A stretch of DNA of 64,000 bases from Actinomortierella ambigua (Eukaryota; Mortierellomycota; Mortierellomycetes; Mortierellales; Mortierellaceae): contig JAAAJB010000040.1 in NCBI GenBank assembly GCA_016098155.1, forward strand, positions 1-64,000, written 5' to 3'. Positions 13,901 through 25,876 of this stretch are shown here, one piece after another. Each line of letters opens with the position of its first letter. Positions within the stretch are counted from its first letter, which is position 1. Both the position numbers and the translations under genes were made by a program. Under the pieces are notes generated by a model. The model worked only from the letters and a program-made list of their open reading frames with translations, did no database searches and had not been told where the DNA came from.

Positions 13901-16527
13901 CATGATATTGATGATGATGATAGCATGGAGGAACCCGAGGTGCCATACCCTATTGGCCCAGTGGACTGTGGGTGCTCGCGACACTACAAGAATATGGTTT
14001 TGTCGCGTGTAGTTCCACTGTCCCTTGCTATGTGCTTTGAGATTCTCTTTTCGGCCCAAGGTGAAGGCGAAGGCGATCGTTTGGCGAGTGATGTCCACCG
14101 GGTCAAGGATGGTTCGACCGAGTTTAATATCCAGCCTTGGAGCCATGCCGCCCTCGAGGACGAGGCTTCAGGCCACGACTGGGAAAACAAGAGCCGTGAT
14201 CTCGAGTATTCTGTTTCGTTCAAGGTCCCTATGCGTAAGTTTTGTTGATTCTCTTCAAGAGTATGATTTAACCGCAATAGGAGAGGCGATTCAATTAGCC
14301 TATCATTTCTCGTACTCATTCGCTCTTTTTTTTTCCCCCGATTGTAGTGGCCAAGACATCGACGGCATGTTATGAAGTCCAAAAGATCCTCAAGCACACA
14401 CCCGACATGATCCTTGTCCATTCTGAATCTCGGACGCCCAATGTCCCATATGGTGAACACTTTTCTACGGTGAACCAGATCTGCCTCACATTTGAAGCCA
14501 AGAGCCAGACCCGGATCAAGATGTTCACCGAGGTCAAATTCAAAAAATCACTCATGTGGTCCGGCCGCGTTGAAGCCGGCGCTCTCGAAGGGTCGGGCGG
14601 GTTCTGGAAGGCGCTTATCGAGCAACTCGATGAACTCGCCAAGGATCCCGTTTTCCTGACCCGTCAAGAGCGACTGAAGCTAGCTGCGGCGGAGAAGCGG
14701 AGGCAGGAGCGTGCTGCCGCTGCTGCAGAGGCGAGACGGCAGAGAAAGGAGGAGGCGCTCGCGAAAGCTGTTGCATCCAACACGGACAAGGAGCGCCAAC
14801 CGCCACTGCCTGCAACGAAGAAGCGTACCCGATTTCAGACCCCACCGCCCTCAAACCCTCTCTCTGATCTCCATCACGACAGTCACGAGCAGCCTTCGAC
14901 TGCGACCCTCCACCCGCCGAACGCGGCCTTGTCGTCAAATGTGCCACTTGGTGTGTCTACAGCATCCTCGAGGATAGAGTCACCTCAGCCGACAATGCCG
15001 GTCATAGCTCCAGGCGGACTCTTGGCGACCCTGGCAGCGGCGGCCGCTGCGAACGCGGCCGCGCACCCAGCGATCACGGAGCAAGGATCGGCGGCGGGGG
15101 GGACAACGGTGCGATCGCTGCTTTCGTTACAGCATTTGCGCCAGCTGCAACAACAGCAGCAGTTGCAGCAGATTGCGCAACAGAACTACAAGGCGACGGT
15201 GTTGACCAATGGAGGTGTAGGAGGGCGCGCTAGCTTTGACAGTTCGGGCAGCAGCGACAGTAGCGATAGCCAGACGTCAAGCGTTGGTAGCCTGTCCGCC
15301 AGTCGTAAGCGAATCGCGGCTACTTCGACCACGAGCGCCGCTCTACGACGATCAGCAAGCCAGGAGCAGCAACAGTCTCGCTCGTCGGCGGCGATGATCG
15401 GCGCTGGGGGATTTGCAGCAGCTACGGCGTTCTTCTCGCTGGGCCGGTCGAGCGCCAGGAATCCATCGCCATCACCATCACCATCACTGCTTTTGGGCCT
15501 GCCGACGTCGTCCTCCACTTCTGCTTCTTCTTCCTCGTCGTCGGCTTCGCCCCAGCCTTCTCCTTCGCTGCCACCGGCAGCGACGGCAGCGGCCACGGAG
15601 ACGGTCGTCATGGGGGCCTTGGCGGAGCATCGCCAGAAGGGGTCTTCTTCTTCACCATCCTCGTCCTCGTCCTCGTCGGCCATGTCTGCCGCGTCGGCGC
15701 TTTTGAAGCAGCACCAACAGCAGTGCATGGAGGCGGCCAAGGAAGCTGGAGGATCGTCGTCATCACTGTCGACCTTGGCATCGACGTCCTCATCCACGTC
15801 GACGTCGACCTTCTCCTCCACCTCCACATCCACATCCACTACTGCGACAAGCACGAACTCGGTCTCGACGTTGCTGACGCCATTATCGTCCTCGGAGGAT
15901 ATCATGACCAAGCTGCAGTCGACGTGGAATGGCTGGGTGGCGGACGTGGTGCGGATCGGAAGCCAGTTTTCAATCACAAACCAGAAGAGCAGCAGCAGCG
16001 GCAGCGGTGTCACGGCAGCAGTGAGTGAGGCCGATGGGGTAGCGGTGGCTACTGCCAATAGCACAGGATCTGGCCAAGGCGAGGCGGCGGCGACGACGAC
16101 ACTGTTGGGTGCTGGAGTGAATGGAACGGGCGAGGCAGACAAGGCAATGTCGTCGTTGATGTCGTCGCAGGGCATGGAAACAGCGAGCGAAGACTCAAGT
16201 GATGAGATCAATGACGCTGACTCAATGTCTGCAGACTTTGAAGAGGAGGAAGGTGAAGTCATTCCGGTCGCGGAGAATGGCCTTCATGCTTCTTCGACAA
16301 TGACAGAGGCCGGCTATGCTGTTGCTGGTAGATCGGCCGGAGGAACGGCTGACACGGCGCACCGGGCCATGTCGAGCGTCTTGTTCTTAAGCGTCATTGT
16401 CGCCCTGTTGGTGTCGGCGCTGAACATTATCAAGCTCATGACTGTTGTCTCGTCAATGGTGCAAGTTGTTGAGGTCCGTCACCAATGGATGGTTGCTCAT
16501 CCACCACCCTTGTGGCATTCGCATCAC

Positions 16528-16574
<47 letters not shown>

Positions 16575-17016
16575 GTATTTCCACACTTCAGCTGGACGAG
16601 CCAGTCAAGAAGCGACTGCCAGCGGGGCCAATGGTATCCCTCCCTTCCAAGCTCCTCGGGGCGCTGCTCCCTTGAAACGCCACCAACACGTCCACCACCA
16701 TCACCACCATTATTACCACGGTCAGGATGGGTCTATTGTGATCAAGCGCGAGAACCCACATCACTCCACGCTGGATATGATCACCGATGAGCCAGATGAG
16801 CCGGATGTGCCACCGCCAGCCGTCACATCTGCTTCTCCTTCCCCTTTGCTTTCACCTCTCTCAAGCTCCGCAGACAAGACCTCTGCCTCTGCCTCTGCCT
16901 CTGCCTCCGTGGTCAAGCAACGAGACGAGAATCTGCACGAAATCCAAGCCTTGACGAAGGCACTACGCCTAGAGATGGAGATTCTCAAGCGCCAACTCGA
17001 AGAAGGCCTTGTATGA
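10995..17016 (+). CDS. GRAM and VASt domain lipid-transfer protein (Lam/Ysp family)
   Basis: A predicted sterol transporter at ER membrane contact sites. Exons 10995-11220, 11469-14234, 14348-17016 give about 1886 residues. A GRAM domain lies at about 287-345 (CALQRDYLWQGTLFVTLTH onward). A VASt (StART-like) domain spans about 904-1095, opening GPVDCGCSRHYKNMVLS and crossing the second intron. A charged coiled coil follows. A single membrane helix lies near 1673-1695 (SSVLFLSVIVALLVSALNII). The tail after it carries a poly-Gln run and a His-rich block, then a short coiled coil. This order is the classic Lam layout, but yeast relatives are shorter. The start is uncertain: the frame is open upstream to 10899 but has no ATG there, so 10995 is either the start or lies inside a later exon. 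Convergent with FAH. Confidence 0.88.
16531..16572 (+). repeat. pure CAG14 trinucleotide repeat
   Basis: Fourteen uninterrupted CAG codons encode poly-Gln directly after the membrane helix of the VASt protein. Unlike the mixed CAG/CAA tracts in MED25 and MED15, this one is pure, so it is expected to vary in length between strains. Confidence 0.93.
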
Positions 17017-17347
17017 AAGCGTGAAAGAAAAAAAAAAAACTTCACCCCTCCTTCATACCCTCCACCACCGAAGGAAGGTTTTTCTCCTTCGCGTACCACT
17101 GTTCGTCTAAACCTTCACGCCTTCTTTATTTTTTATGTTAGTACGACGCCCTTGTATCAACACTTTTATACCACTGTACTCTATTATCCTACGCCCCCCC
17201 CCTTATAATACATGATCTTTCCTTTTTCACAAGATGTTTTTTATTTGTACAGAAGAAGAGTTTGTATACAATTGTCGTGAATGAATGAGTGAGTGGGTGA
17301 GTGAGTGAATGAGTGAGGAGTGTGTCATTTTTTTTCTTTAAAAAAAA

Positions 17348-19046
17348 TTACAGAGCGGGCAGGATCTTGCCATGGCACTGGCCGAATCCGACGCGGACGC
17401 CGTCCTTCTCGCACCAGCCGGCAAGGATCATCTCATCATTGTCCTGCAAGAACTTGCGCTTGATACCACCAGCGAGCTCCAGCTCCTTCGCGCCGGACCA
17501 GGTCAGTTCGAGCAGCGAGCCATACGAGTCCTCGGTCGGGCCCGAGATGGTGCCGGAGCCACACAGATCACCGGTGCGCATGTTGCATCCGTTGACGGTA
17601 TGGTGGGCCAGCTGCTGGGCGAACGACCAGTACATGTACTTGAGGTTCGAGCGCGAGATGACAGAGAACTCGTTGCCCTCAGCAGGCTTGAGCTGGACCT
17701 CCAGTTTGATATCATACGCCGATGGGCTGGACTCGGCCAGGTAGGGCAGAGGCTTGGGCTCCTGATGGGGACCCTGGACCAGGAACGGCTCCAGAGCATC
17801 CATGGTCACGACCCAGGACGAAATGGTTGTGCCAAAGTTCTTGCCCAGGAACGGACCCAGCGGCACATACTCCCAGGCCTGGATATCACGGGCCGACCAA
17901 TCGTTCATCAACACCACGCCAAACATGTGGTCCTTGGCCTTGTTCACATCGATCGACGAGCCCAACGCATTGCCCGTGCCGACCAAGAACGCCATCTCGA
18001 GCTCACAATCCATCCGCAGCGAGGGGCCATACTGGGGGTCCTCGCCCTTGACGACGACGCGCTGGCCCTTGGGACGGTGCAGCTGCGTGCCCGAGTTGAC
18101 GACGGACGAGGCACGGCCGTGGTAGCCGACGGGGAGGTGGGTCCAGTTGGGCATGAGCGCGTTCTCCTTGCCGCGGAACATGATGCCGACGTTGGTCGCG
18201 TGCTCCTTGGACGCGTAAAAGTCGGTGTAGTCGCCAATCTCGGCCGCCAGGTGCGTCTGCACCTTGGCGATCGGGAGCACCGCCTGCGCGACCAGCGCGG
18301 CGTTGTCGCGGAGCGCGGACGAAGACGACAGCAGCTTCTGGATCGCGAGACGCGTCGGCGTCCAGACCGCCTTGCCGAGCGACATGTAGAGGTTCAGCGA
18401 GGGCTAGAGGAAAGAGATAGAGAGATAGAGAGTGTATGTGTATGTATAGGGGGGTGTTCGTGAGAAAAATAAGAATTTGTTTAAGGTTAGACGACCTTTT
18501 TTTGATTTGATATGATCCGTGAGAGTGGGTGGGCGACACAAGGGAGGTGGGGGGGGGGAACTTTTGTGGGTGGGAATTTTTTTCTTGATTCATTACAGTC
18601 GAAACACGCCCGTGCTTCGCTGCCTAGCCCTTTTCTTCATCTTCTTCGTCGTCCAGATCAGCACGTACCTGGGCAAAGACCTTGGCGGCATCAAGGCCGG
18701 GGACGTTAATGAGGCCAGCCTGGGCAAGTGCCGAGAGATCGACGGCATAGTCACCAATGCGGGTGGCGACACGACGGGTGGGCTATTATTTTACACGTTA
18801 CAGAAGGTAGGAAGGTTAGAGTGTGTCCGGCAATGCCTTTCCATTGTGATGTCATAGACAGGTCGGAACTTGTCCATGGGTGGATAGCTCAAATAGGGGA
18901 GACACACCCCTTAGTCGAGTCTACCATCCAGAAGAGAGATAGGGGTGGGGAGAAAGTTCACTTACGTTCTCGGCAGTCGAAATGACACCAAAAGGGATGT
19001 TGTGGATCGAGAAATCGGAATCGGGCTTGACTTCAATGAACGACAT
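17348..19046 (-). CDS. FAH: fumarylacetoacetase
   Basis: Hydrolyses fumarylacetoacetate to fumarate and acetoacetate, the last step of tyrosine and phenylalanine breakdown in the cytosol. Exons 19046-18966, 18782-18669, 18403-17348, all phase 0, give 416 residues, the usual family length (about 419). The N-terminal lobe opens [20 protein letters not shown]. The catalytic region carries [19 protein letters not shown] (metal-binding Asp and catalytic His), the [11 protein letters not shown] pair of metal-ligand glutamates and [17 protein letters not shown]. All expected active-site residues are visible. The gene is convergent with the VASt gene, with stops about 330 bp apart. No other aromatic-degradation gene lies nearby, so there is no cluster as seen in Aspergillus. 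Confidence 0.96.
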
Positions 19047-19730
19047 GGTGGGAAAAAATAGTGATGAGGAGAAGGACGGGGAGAGTGATGAAGAAGAAGA
19101 AGGAAAAAAAAAGAAAACGTTGGGGGAGAGGGAGAAGGGGGGGTTCAAGTACTGGCTGATGGGTGATGGGTGCTAGAATGTTGCTTGGTCGAGCAAGCCC
19201 CTTCAGTTGTAGGTACCCATCCCTTCCAAGAACAGAAGTAAGCCACACGGCATATCGGCTATAAGCAAAAGACGAGCTGGGTGCAAGAATGGGGGAAAGG
19301 GAGAGGGATCGTATTCGTATGGTAGCAGCTGGTCGTGCTGTCTATGGGATCATGTCGGTGCACATACAAAGAGTCGGATGTAAAGTAGAACAGGCTATGC
19401 TTGCAGAACAAGGTCCTTGTTTGCCCTGCGTACAAAAAAAAAAAAAGTCGTGTCCACCAGCCCCGCCACTCCAACAGTAGGACTGTCTTGTCTCGGAGAC
19501 GTGTATCTCTCGTGTGTACTCCCACAGCCTCGGAGACAGAAAGCGAGGTGGAGAACAAGTGCGGGGACAACTCCTCTCATCAATTGGTTGGCAACATTCT
19601 TTCTGCTGGGAGCGAATACCCCAATGCACAAGATTCACACAACGCAGACTGTTGCAATGAAATAGATTAAGTCTATATTATGTATGTGTGTATAGCGAAC
19701 AAAAAAAGAGCGAGAGAGAGAGAGAGAGGA
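19047..19730. other. intergenic region between FAH and GPI1
   Basis: About 680 bp between two leftward genes. It holds the FAH promoter and the GPI1 3' end. Short frames on both strands show no family resemblance. A segment near 19180-19260 looks faintly like structured RNA but does not fold to a recognisable class by eye. Confidence 0.4.
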
Positions 19731-22700
19731 CTACCGCTCGTTGCCATTCATTACTTCGTCGCAAAACTGCCAGAACTGGAGCACGCTCGGCTTGATCGAC
19801 TGGAGCTGGAACCGGTTCCGACTCTCTGGTAACATTGGGTATAGCAGCCGCGGGATCGTCTTGATTGCCTCGCCCGATAAGAGTCCTCTCAACACTTTGA
19901 GCGAGAAATAGTGCGAACAAAGGCGCTTCCATAGCACCGTGTACTGGAAGAAGATGGCTGACATCGGCAGTGGAAGATTCTGATCAGATGATTCGGTCAC
20001 AGGATTAGGAACATAAGAAAGAGATGGGGTAAGTTACACCATAATCAAAAGAGTTGAAAGGCGACCTTTGTCAGAAGAATGACGGTTCAGAGTCATGGTA
20101 TGCTTACAGTCATAAAGAGATAGCTAGTCGTGCGCGGAATGGTCTCTTCCTCATAAGGCATGAGGCCGTTCGAGACCAGCCGTGTTGATACGGGCGGCGT
20201 GGACGGTACCCTAGACTGCCTGCTGTTGCCACGGTTGTTAAAACTGGCCTGCTTCCAGCTGGACCATAGCCCAGCCTTGAGCGACGAAAACGAAAGCGAC
20301 GACGGTGGCGCAGATGGAGGTGAAGCAGAGCCGTTCGATATCGAGGCAGACGAGAATGAGCCGCCAGCACTGGCCGTCGCAGCAGCCATTGGAGACGACG
20401 ACGGCAGGTTCGTCGGTCGAGACTGTTTACTCCGTCGTATGAGCAAGTTGTTCGTCGCACCCGAAGACCCTTTGCTGTTGGGCGACTGCAGCACCGATGA
20501 TCTTGCCGAAGGGGATCCCTGATAGGCCAGGGCCGACGACGGCGACATGCCAGAGGCTCGATGCTGGCTATCGAAAACTGCACTGGCTCTTGCGGGTGTT
20601 GAGCAGGACCTTGGTCGGCCGCCTGCGGCCAGCCATTTCTTTTGTTGCTTTGTCCTCGCCCCGCCTCCGCCACCACCTCCACCTCCTCCTTGATGACTGA
20701 TGAATGAATTCAGTGGATAAGGAGGGTTCGACACCGACAAGATCGAACTCACAACCCATCGTAACGGTGTGGCACGATCGAAAAAGAAGCTTTCCGGACA
20801 TCCTTCCATCTTTAGCCCTCCTGGCAACCGGTCTGGATCCTTGAGACGAAGCATTATAGCAAACAATGGGAAATGATTCAAACAAGCCAACACCGTTTCC
20901 ATTAGCGCCTGAAGACAGATGACAGTGACACGGCTCTAAGACAAGAACAACCGTGAAAAAAAAATAGTAGGGAAAGAGATGGAGGAATTAAGAAAAAATG
21001 ATACTTCAATTCATACAACTATTCCTCGCTTTGCATCAATCATGAGAGTGGCCTTACCAGGGCAAAGGTGAGATAGTACACGACAATGGTTGGGAATAAA
21101 AAGGTCAAAAGTGTAAACAGAATGGTGCCCAAGAGGAGCTGATCCAGGTCGTAATCGCAAGAATCAATGCGGTGCCGCAAAGTGTTACGCTTTTTGCCGC
21201 GGAACAAATTAAACAGCGAGTAGAGAATCGTCAGCTGCCAGTGGAAGATCTTGGCTGCGACCATATAGAACCAGTACACATGCAGTGTTGTGAACGCAAG
21301 GAGGTCAGAGATTAACGATAGAGACATGGTGGCTCCAAAAGCGCCAGACAGCCCAATCAGATTGATTGCCATGGGCATCATTGGCTTCAACGACACGATA
21401 AAATCTATCAGAAAAAAAAATGATCTGTCAGTCTAGCAGTAATTTTCGGTCCTTGCCAAGTCCAGCCTCATTTTTGTGGGCGGAGGAAAGATTTTTGCAA
21501 GTAGTTAAAGTTGTGCATTCCTTACCAGCCCAAAGCTCAATCAGCCACTTGAATAGCTGTCCAAGGAACGGATTCAATTCTGGATTCAGCTTTAACCCAG
21601 CCGGATACTCAGTCTTGTTAGTGAGCCACTCCAATATTGCCGAAATGGAGTCGATCGTATAATCCTTGACGTAGCGTTCCAACACTTGAGCCATGTACTT
21701 GTTATTGCCAATCAAGAACGATCCAAGAGCAACTCCAATAATGATGTCATTTGCCACGAGCCACATGCTGTTATAGAAGCTAACGATTCGTTCAGCAAAC
21801 GAGAGAAATCCTGTGTTAGCGCAAGCAGTAAGAGAGAAGTGAAGGGCGACGACTATTTTTTGGTGGTGGTGGTGGGGTAATATACCTGATGTACTGAGCT
21901 CTGGTCACAGAGGTATTCGTCCATGCACGTTTCCGCACCATGATATATTGCCATGGCCAGAAGCACACCTGCTGTAGTCGTAAGTCAATCTGCTGGCCTG
22001 TGGTCGACAGATCCTTGACAGCAATCCCGTTCAGCAGCCATGGGGGCAGCCTCCAATTCAAGACATATAATGCAATCTCAATCAGCAGTCGCCCAACAGC
22101 AAGAACCACCATTAGAGGTCGAGTGATGAAAGGCTGCACGATCGGCTTCAATGCCCACGCTGTGATCGCCACCTTCGACCGCACCCTCATGCTTAGGTCG
22201 ACTGCCGATTCCCGAACCGCTTCGGACATGCTGCGACTCCTCGTCCTCCGCCGGAGATATTTCTTGGCCTTTGCATGGGCAGCCTGCTCCAATTCAAATG
22301 ATGTGTTGATCTATTCCCGAAGAGTAAATGCATATAGATTTATAAAGGAAGACAGCGTTTAGTCTGATAAAGCTTCCTATCAGGGCAATCACATCGCGAA
22401 CCGTAAAATGCCATCAGTACCAAAGATGAATACTCTACCTGGTGGAGCGTCACGTTCATATCATCGGTCACCGTTCGCGGATGTGTCGATAAGGACAAGC
22501 CCGAGTGCCCTGGCACAGCCTTTGATCGAGCAACAGGGCCCGTATTGGCATCAAATAGTGCTCCTGAAGCATTGATGTTGGAAATGTCTAGCACCAGCTT
22601 ATCCAACGTCAGAAACTGGAGTGATCGAGGGTCGGGCTGCTTGTAAAAGATGATCTCCGAGCTAATGTTGATATACTGAAATCCACAGCAGTGCAAGGCC

Positions 22701-23235
22701 ATCAACGATGGAATGTATGTCGGCTTGATCTCGATCGTGAACCATAAATTGGCCGTCTGCTTGTATTGTTGTAACGACGGTGACTGTAGCAGCTTTGCGT
22801 TGCTTTCTGCCACCATGGACGAGCTCTGCCCATCCGCAAAAGGCACGACGACCACGCCCAACACCGCCGGATTCACGCCACATATCTTGTTCGTTGCTGC
22901 AAACAGAGGATCAGCCGTCAGCGAATCAATGGCGGACACTAGAGGATTGAGCTAGATGAAAAAAAAAATTAAATAAATATAATGGCAGTGCCCGTCCCGT
23001 AGAGTGATGTTATTAGTTTCTATCCTATTCATGCATCGAAAGACACAAAGAGGCGTTCAGTGTCACTGTTCTAGCATGAGGGATTGGATGTTCTTACGTC
23101 AATGTCTGACACGATCGTGGCAACACATGCTGTGAAACTTCGGACGTTCCACCCAACGATGAACCCTGTCCGGATATGGCGCGTGCACAGATGAGCTGGC
23201 CAGAAGATCTTGGAGATGGCGGCGGGTGTGTTCAT
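19731..23235 (-). CDS. GPI1: phosphatidylinositol N-acetylglucosaminyltransferase subunit Gpi1/PIG-Q
   Basis: Membrane subunit of the GPI-GlcNAc transferase, which starts GPI-anchor synthesis on the cytosolic face of the ER. Seven exons: 23235-23098, 22951-22439, 22310-21886, 21779-21526, 21404-21058, 20908-20108, 19979-19731; 908 residues. Family signatures include KIFWP near the N-terminus, QYISFYNSMWLVANDIIIG across the 21886/21779 junction, and the core GKKRNTLRHRIDSCDYDLD (about 513) followed by DQLLLGTILF. Several membrane helices are evident. The acceptor at 21780 was chosen because the nearer AG at 21811 shifts the frame. Residues about 620-800 are a Ser/Ala-rich insertion with a short poly-Gly run, longer than in yeast. 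The ATG directly abuts the in-frame TAA of the preceding cistron. Confidence 0.92.
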
Positions 23236-23712
23236 TTAAAAGCTTCCTCGACGCTGCAAGTGCTCGCGCGCGGATGTTCGATAGGGGTAATCTTGTTGCT
23301 ATTTGTGGCAGAGTATGGTTGTGTGTGGGCGAAGAAAGGAGGAGGGGGGAGGCAAGGATAGCTTGGTTAGCAATGAGGAGGGGTATGTGCGAGAAAGAGG
23401 GGACGAAAGAAAAGAGAGAAATACAAAAGATGTTGATCCGTTGTGGAGAACTAGTCGTCATTCGCTGTGTAATAAGAATATGGCGATAATATCCTTTACC
23501 CTTTTTGCCTCAAGTGCAGCGATTCGCTCGAGTGGGATGACTATGAGAACAAAGAGTCCCAGCAGGACGAGGAGAGCGTAGAGGAGATAGCGCTTGTGCG
23601 TCGTCTCAGGGACCGAGGCAGCAAAGTTGTAGATGGAAGAGATTAGGGCAAAGTTGCAGGCATAGTAGCCAAAGGCGAATGAGACAAGCGCCGAGATGAG
23701 GTATGCCTTCAT
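23236..23712 (-). CDS. small two-helix membrane protein, first cistron ahead of GPI1
   Basis: Two exons, 23712-23500 and 23298-23236, encode 91 residues. The donor is GTAAAG and the acceptor AATAG, with a good branch-like GCTAAC in the intron. Two hydrophobic helices are clear: residues about 4-28 (YLISALVSFAFGYYACNFAL) and about 45-66 (YLLYALLVLLGLFVLIVI), then a basic tail ending RRGSF. The TAA stop touches the GPI1 ATG with no spacer and in the same frame. I do not recognise the family. Size and topology would suit a small GPI-GlcNAc transferase or Dpm2-like accessory subunit (inference from position and shape only). It could also be a mis-split N-terminal part of one locus, but the stop codon separates the two frames on the genome. 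Confidence 0.68.
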
Positions 23713-24745
23713 GCAAAGCAAGGTACAGAGGGCAGGACACGTGAAAGAGAGGAGATGGTGTGTGTGTGTGTGTTGGTGTGGGATGGAACTGTGGGATGAA
23801 TGGGAGGGAAAAAAAGAGAGGTAAATGACGAGGACAAAATCTCAGATGAAGGAAGGGTCTCTCTCTCTCGTCGCACTGGAGGGTGGATGCATGCAAACAA
23901 AAAATAAATACCTGTTGTCGCACTGTGTGACGACGAGGCAGAGTCTGGGGAATGAGAGAAACGGGGGGGGGGAGGGGGCAGATCAACATCCTCGCTGCTG
24001 GTTCCACGCGATACAGAGAGTGTTCTGTGCAGGCCATGGCACCTCAGCTGCACACAGCTTGGTGCTTTGGATAGTGTGCAGGACGACTTGTGAATGTGCA
24101 GGGCTCCCCAGATAGCGACCATCCCTGACATGTCGATGGTGCAGGCCCAGTGCAGGGCCGGACATATCATCACTTTTTTCGCTTCACACTTTTTCAATGG
24201 GCCGCAAGCAAATATCTTTTTGCAGATGTGTTGGTGGCAAAAAAAAAAATATCAAAAAAAAAAATAAAGCGAAGAGAGAAAAGTGCATCGTGCATGGTCC
24301 CAGCCAACCCTGTCAACCTCCCTTCTTTGTCCGTGATATGCTTCCTCTGCAGCTTTGTGGTTGTTGCCCACGCTAGGAGGCACACAATTGCACAATTGCT
24401 TCGATCCCTCGGAGCTCTGCATGTAGGGCTGAAAGCTGAAAGGTGGTTATACCCACCTGCTGGCTGAAGCAATCCAACACAAGTAATGCGCAGTCATTGG
24501 AGGCTGACGATTTAGCCACAGCCTACAATTGGCTGTGTCGTGTTGTGGAGGGGGCGAGGGGAAAAATGAGGGTTTTAGAGAATGCTGGTGCTGGCGTGAG
24601 TTTACTCTAAACTATTTTACGTCTACATCTTGTGTAAATTCATGGAAAAAAAATAAATGCATAGTCCTATTTTGGTCTTCCGCCAACCTGATTCAAAGAA
24701 AAAAGTGTCGGGAAAGCTAGGATGATCCCTCCGTCTTTCTTACTC
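23713..24745. other. intergenic region with no convincing gene
   Basis: About 1 kb between the small cistron start and the Cox11 stop. It contains GT/GA-rich stretches, an A-rich patch near 24240-24270 and short frames without family resemblance. It should hold the promoter for the GPI1 two-cistron unit and the Cox11 3' end. Confidence 0.4.
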
Positions 24746-25723
24746 CTACTTTTGGTCAGAGATACTGGGTTGCTGCTCAAAAGGCATGCCGCGAGCCTTG
24801 AAGAAGGTATAACTCAGCACAATGGTATCGACATCCTGCATGTCCGGATCCGTCGCAAACTCCGGATCCAAGAAGAAGAAGATCGGCATGTCGACCTTCT
24901 CGCCCGCCGTCAGCTTCTGCTCCTCAAAGCAGAAGCACTGGATTTTGTTGAAGTAGCCGGCGACCTTCGACGGTGCCACATTGTACGTCGCAATGCCAAT
25001 CACATCCTCATCCGACTTGTTCTCGGCCACATAGAACGCCAGCGCCGTCTCGCCCGGCACCACCGACACATGCCGTTGCTGAGGCACAAACGTCCATTGC
25101 AGCGATGTTGACACGTCCGAATTGAACCGCACCTTGATTCGTCGGTGGTTGTCATGGGGCAACAGTCGCTCCGGCGCAAACGTGGTCTCGTGAACGTTTG
25201 GTGCTCCACCCATACCCGTCGTCGAGCACACCAAGCGATACACTGGCACTGCTGCGTACGACAAACCTAGCGTCACCATCAGAACCGACGCTGTGTAGTA
25301 AAGAAGGTCTGTGTTGCGGTTCTCGATGTTCTTCTTCGAGCTACCGTACGCAGACGATACATACGTGCGCAAGGGCGTCGTGCTGCGTGAGGATATCCGA
25401 GAATGCGACGATGGGCACCACGTCTTCTTGGTATTGGCCAAAAATGGAGCTGACCGCGACTCGAACGCTGCTCTGTATGTGGTGGTGGTGGAGAAGAAGG
25501 CCGATCGACCCAGGGGAGCGCCGTTGTTTGGCAAGGTCTGCACTTTTCTGCAGGGGGCACAGACAGCCTAATCAGCCAATGCAAACTCTCTGAATGTCAA
25601 CACATTGTACTTTCAATCTGGTCCAACATGTTCAGGCAGCACGCATCCCATCCCATCATAGTACTCGCATCGCACCTTGTACAGCATGCCAGTGCTACGA
25701 GCAAGGAGCCGCGGTGCCGACAT
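24746..25723 (-). CDS. COX11: cytochrome c oxidase assembly protein Cox11
   Basis: Copper chaperone that delivers copper to the Cu(B) site of cytochrome oxidase subunit 1 from the inner mitochondrial membrane. The main frame carries a membrane helix (LLYYTASVLMVTLGLSYAAV) followed by the copper-binding CFCFEEQ motif and the conserved ending YTFFKARG. That frame has no usable ATG of its own. A short first exon, 25723-25676, encodes a basic presequence (MSAPRLLARSTGMLYK) and splices in phase to 25567-24746, giving 289 residues. The donor is GTGCGATG rather than the usual GTAAG or GTATG, the same form as proposed for the uL1 gene. An in-frame TAG just before 25567 supports splicing at that point. 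Confidence 0.95.
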
Positions 25724-25876
25724 TTTCAATGTTAAAAAAAGGGGGAGGATGTTAACAAAACTCGGCTGCGATCAACTTTCCGGAAAAAAGGGGACCTGCC
25801 AACCGCTTGCCAGTCACAATTTCTTTTTGCTGGTTCTTGGTGGATTATATTGTTACACACTTCTACACTACAGACT

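Noticed and set aside
18860..18920. tRNA-like pattern (GATAGCTCAAATAGG and a GTCGAGTC-like B box)
   Set aside because: The span between boxes is too short for a tRNA, the arms do not pair well and it lies inside a FAH intron.
19171..19265. Possible 5S rRNA-like segment on the minus strand
   Set aside because: Only a GGGATGGGTACC-like patch matches; the rest does not follow 5S pairing or length.
21811..21812. Nearer splice acceptor for GPI1 exon 4
   Set aside because: Using it gives a frameshift and early stop, while the acceptor at 21780-21781 keeps frame and gives the conserved QYISFYNS sequence.
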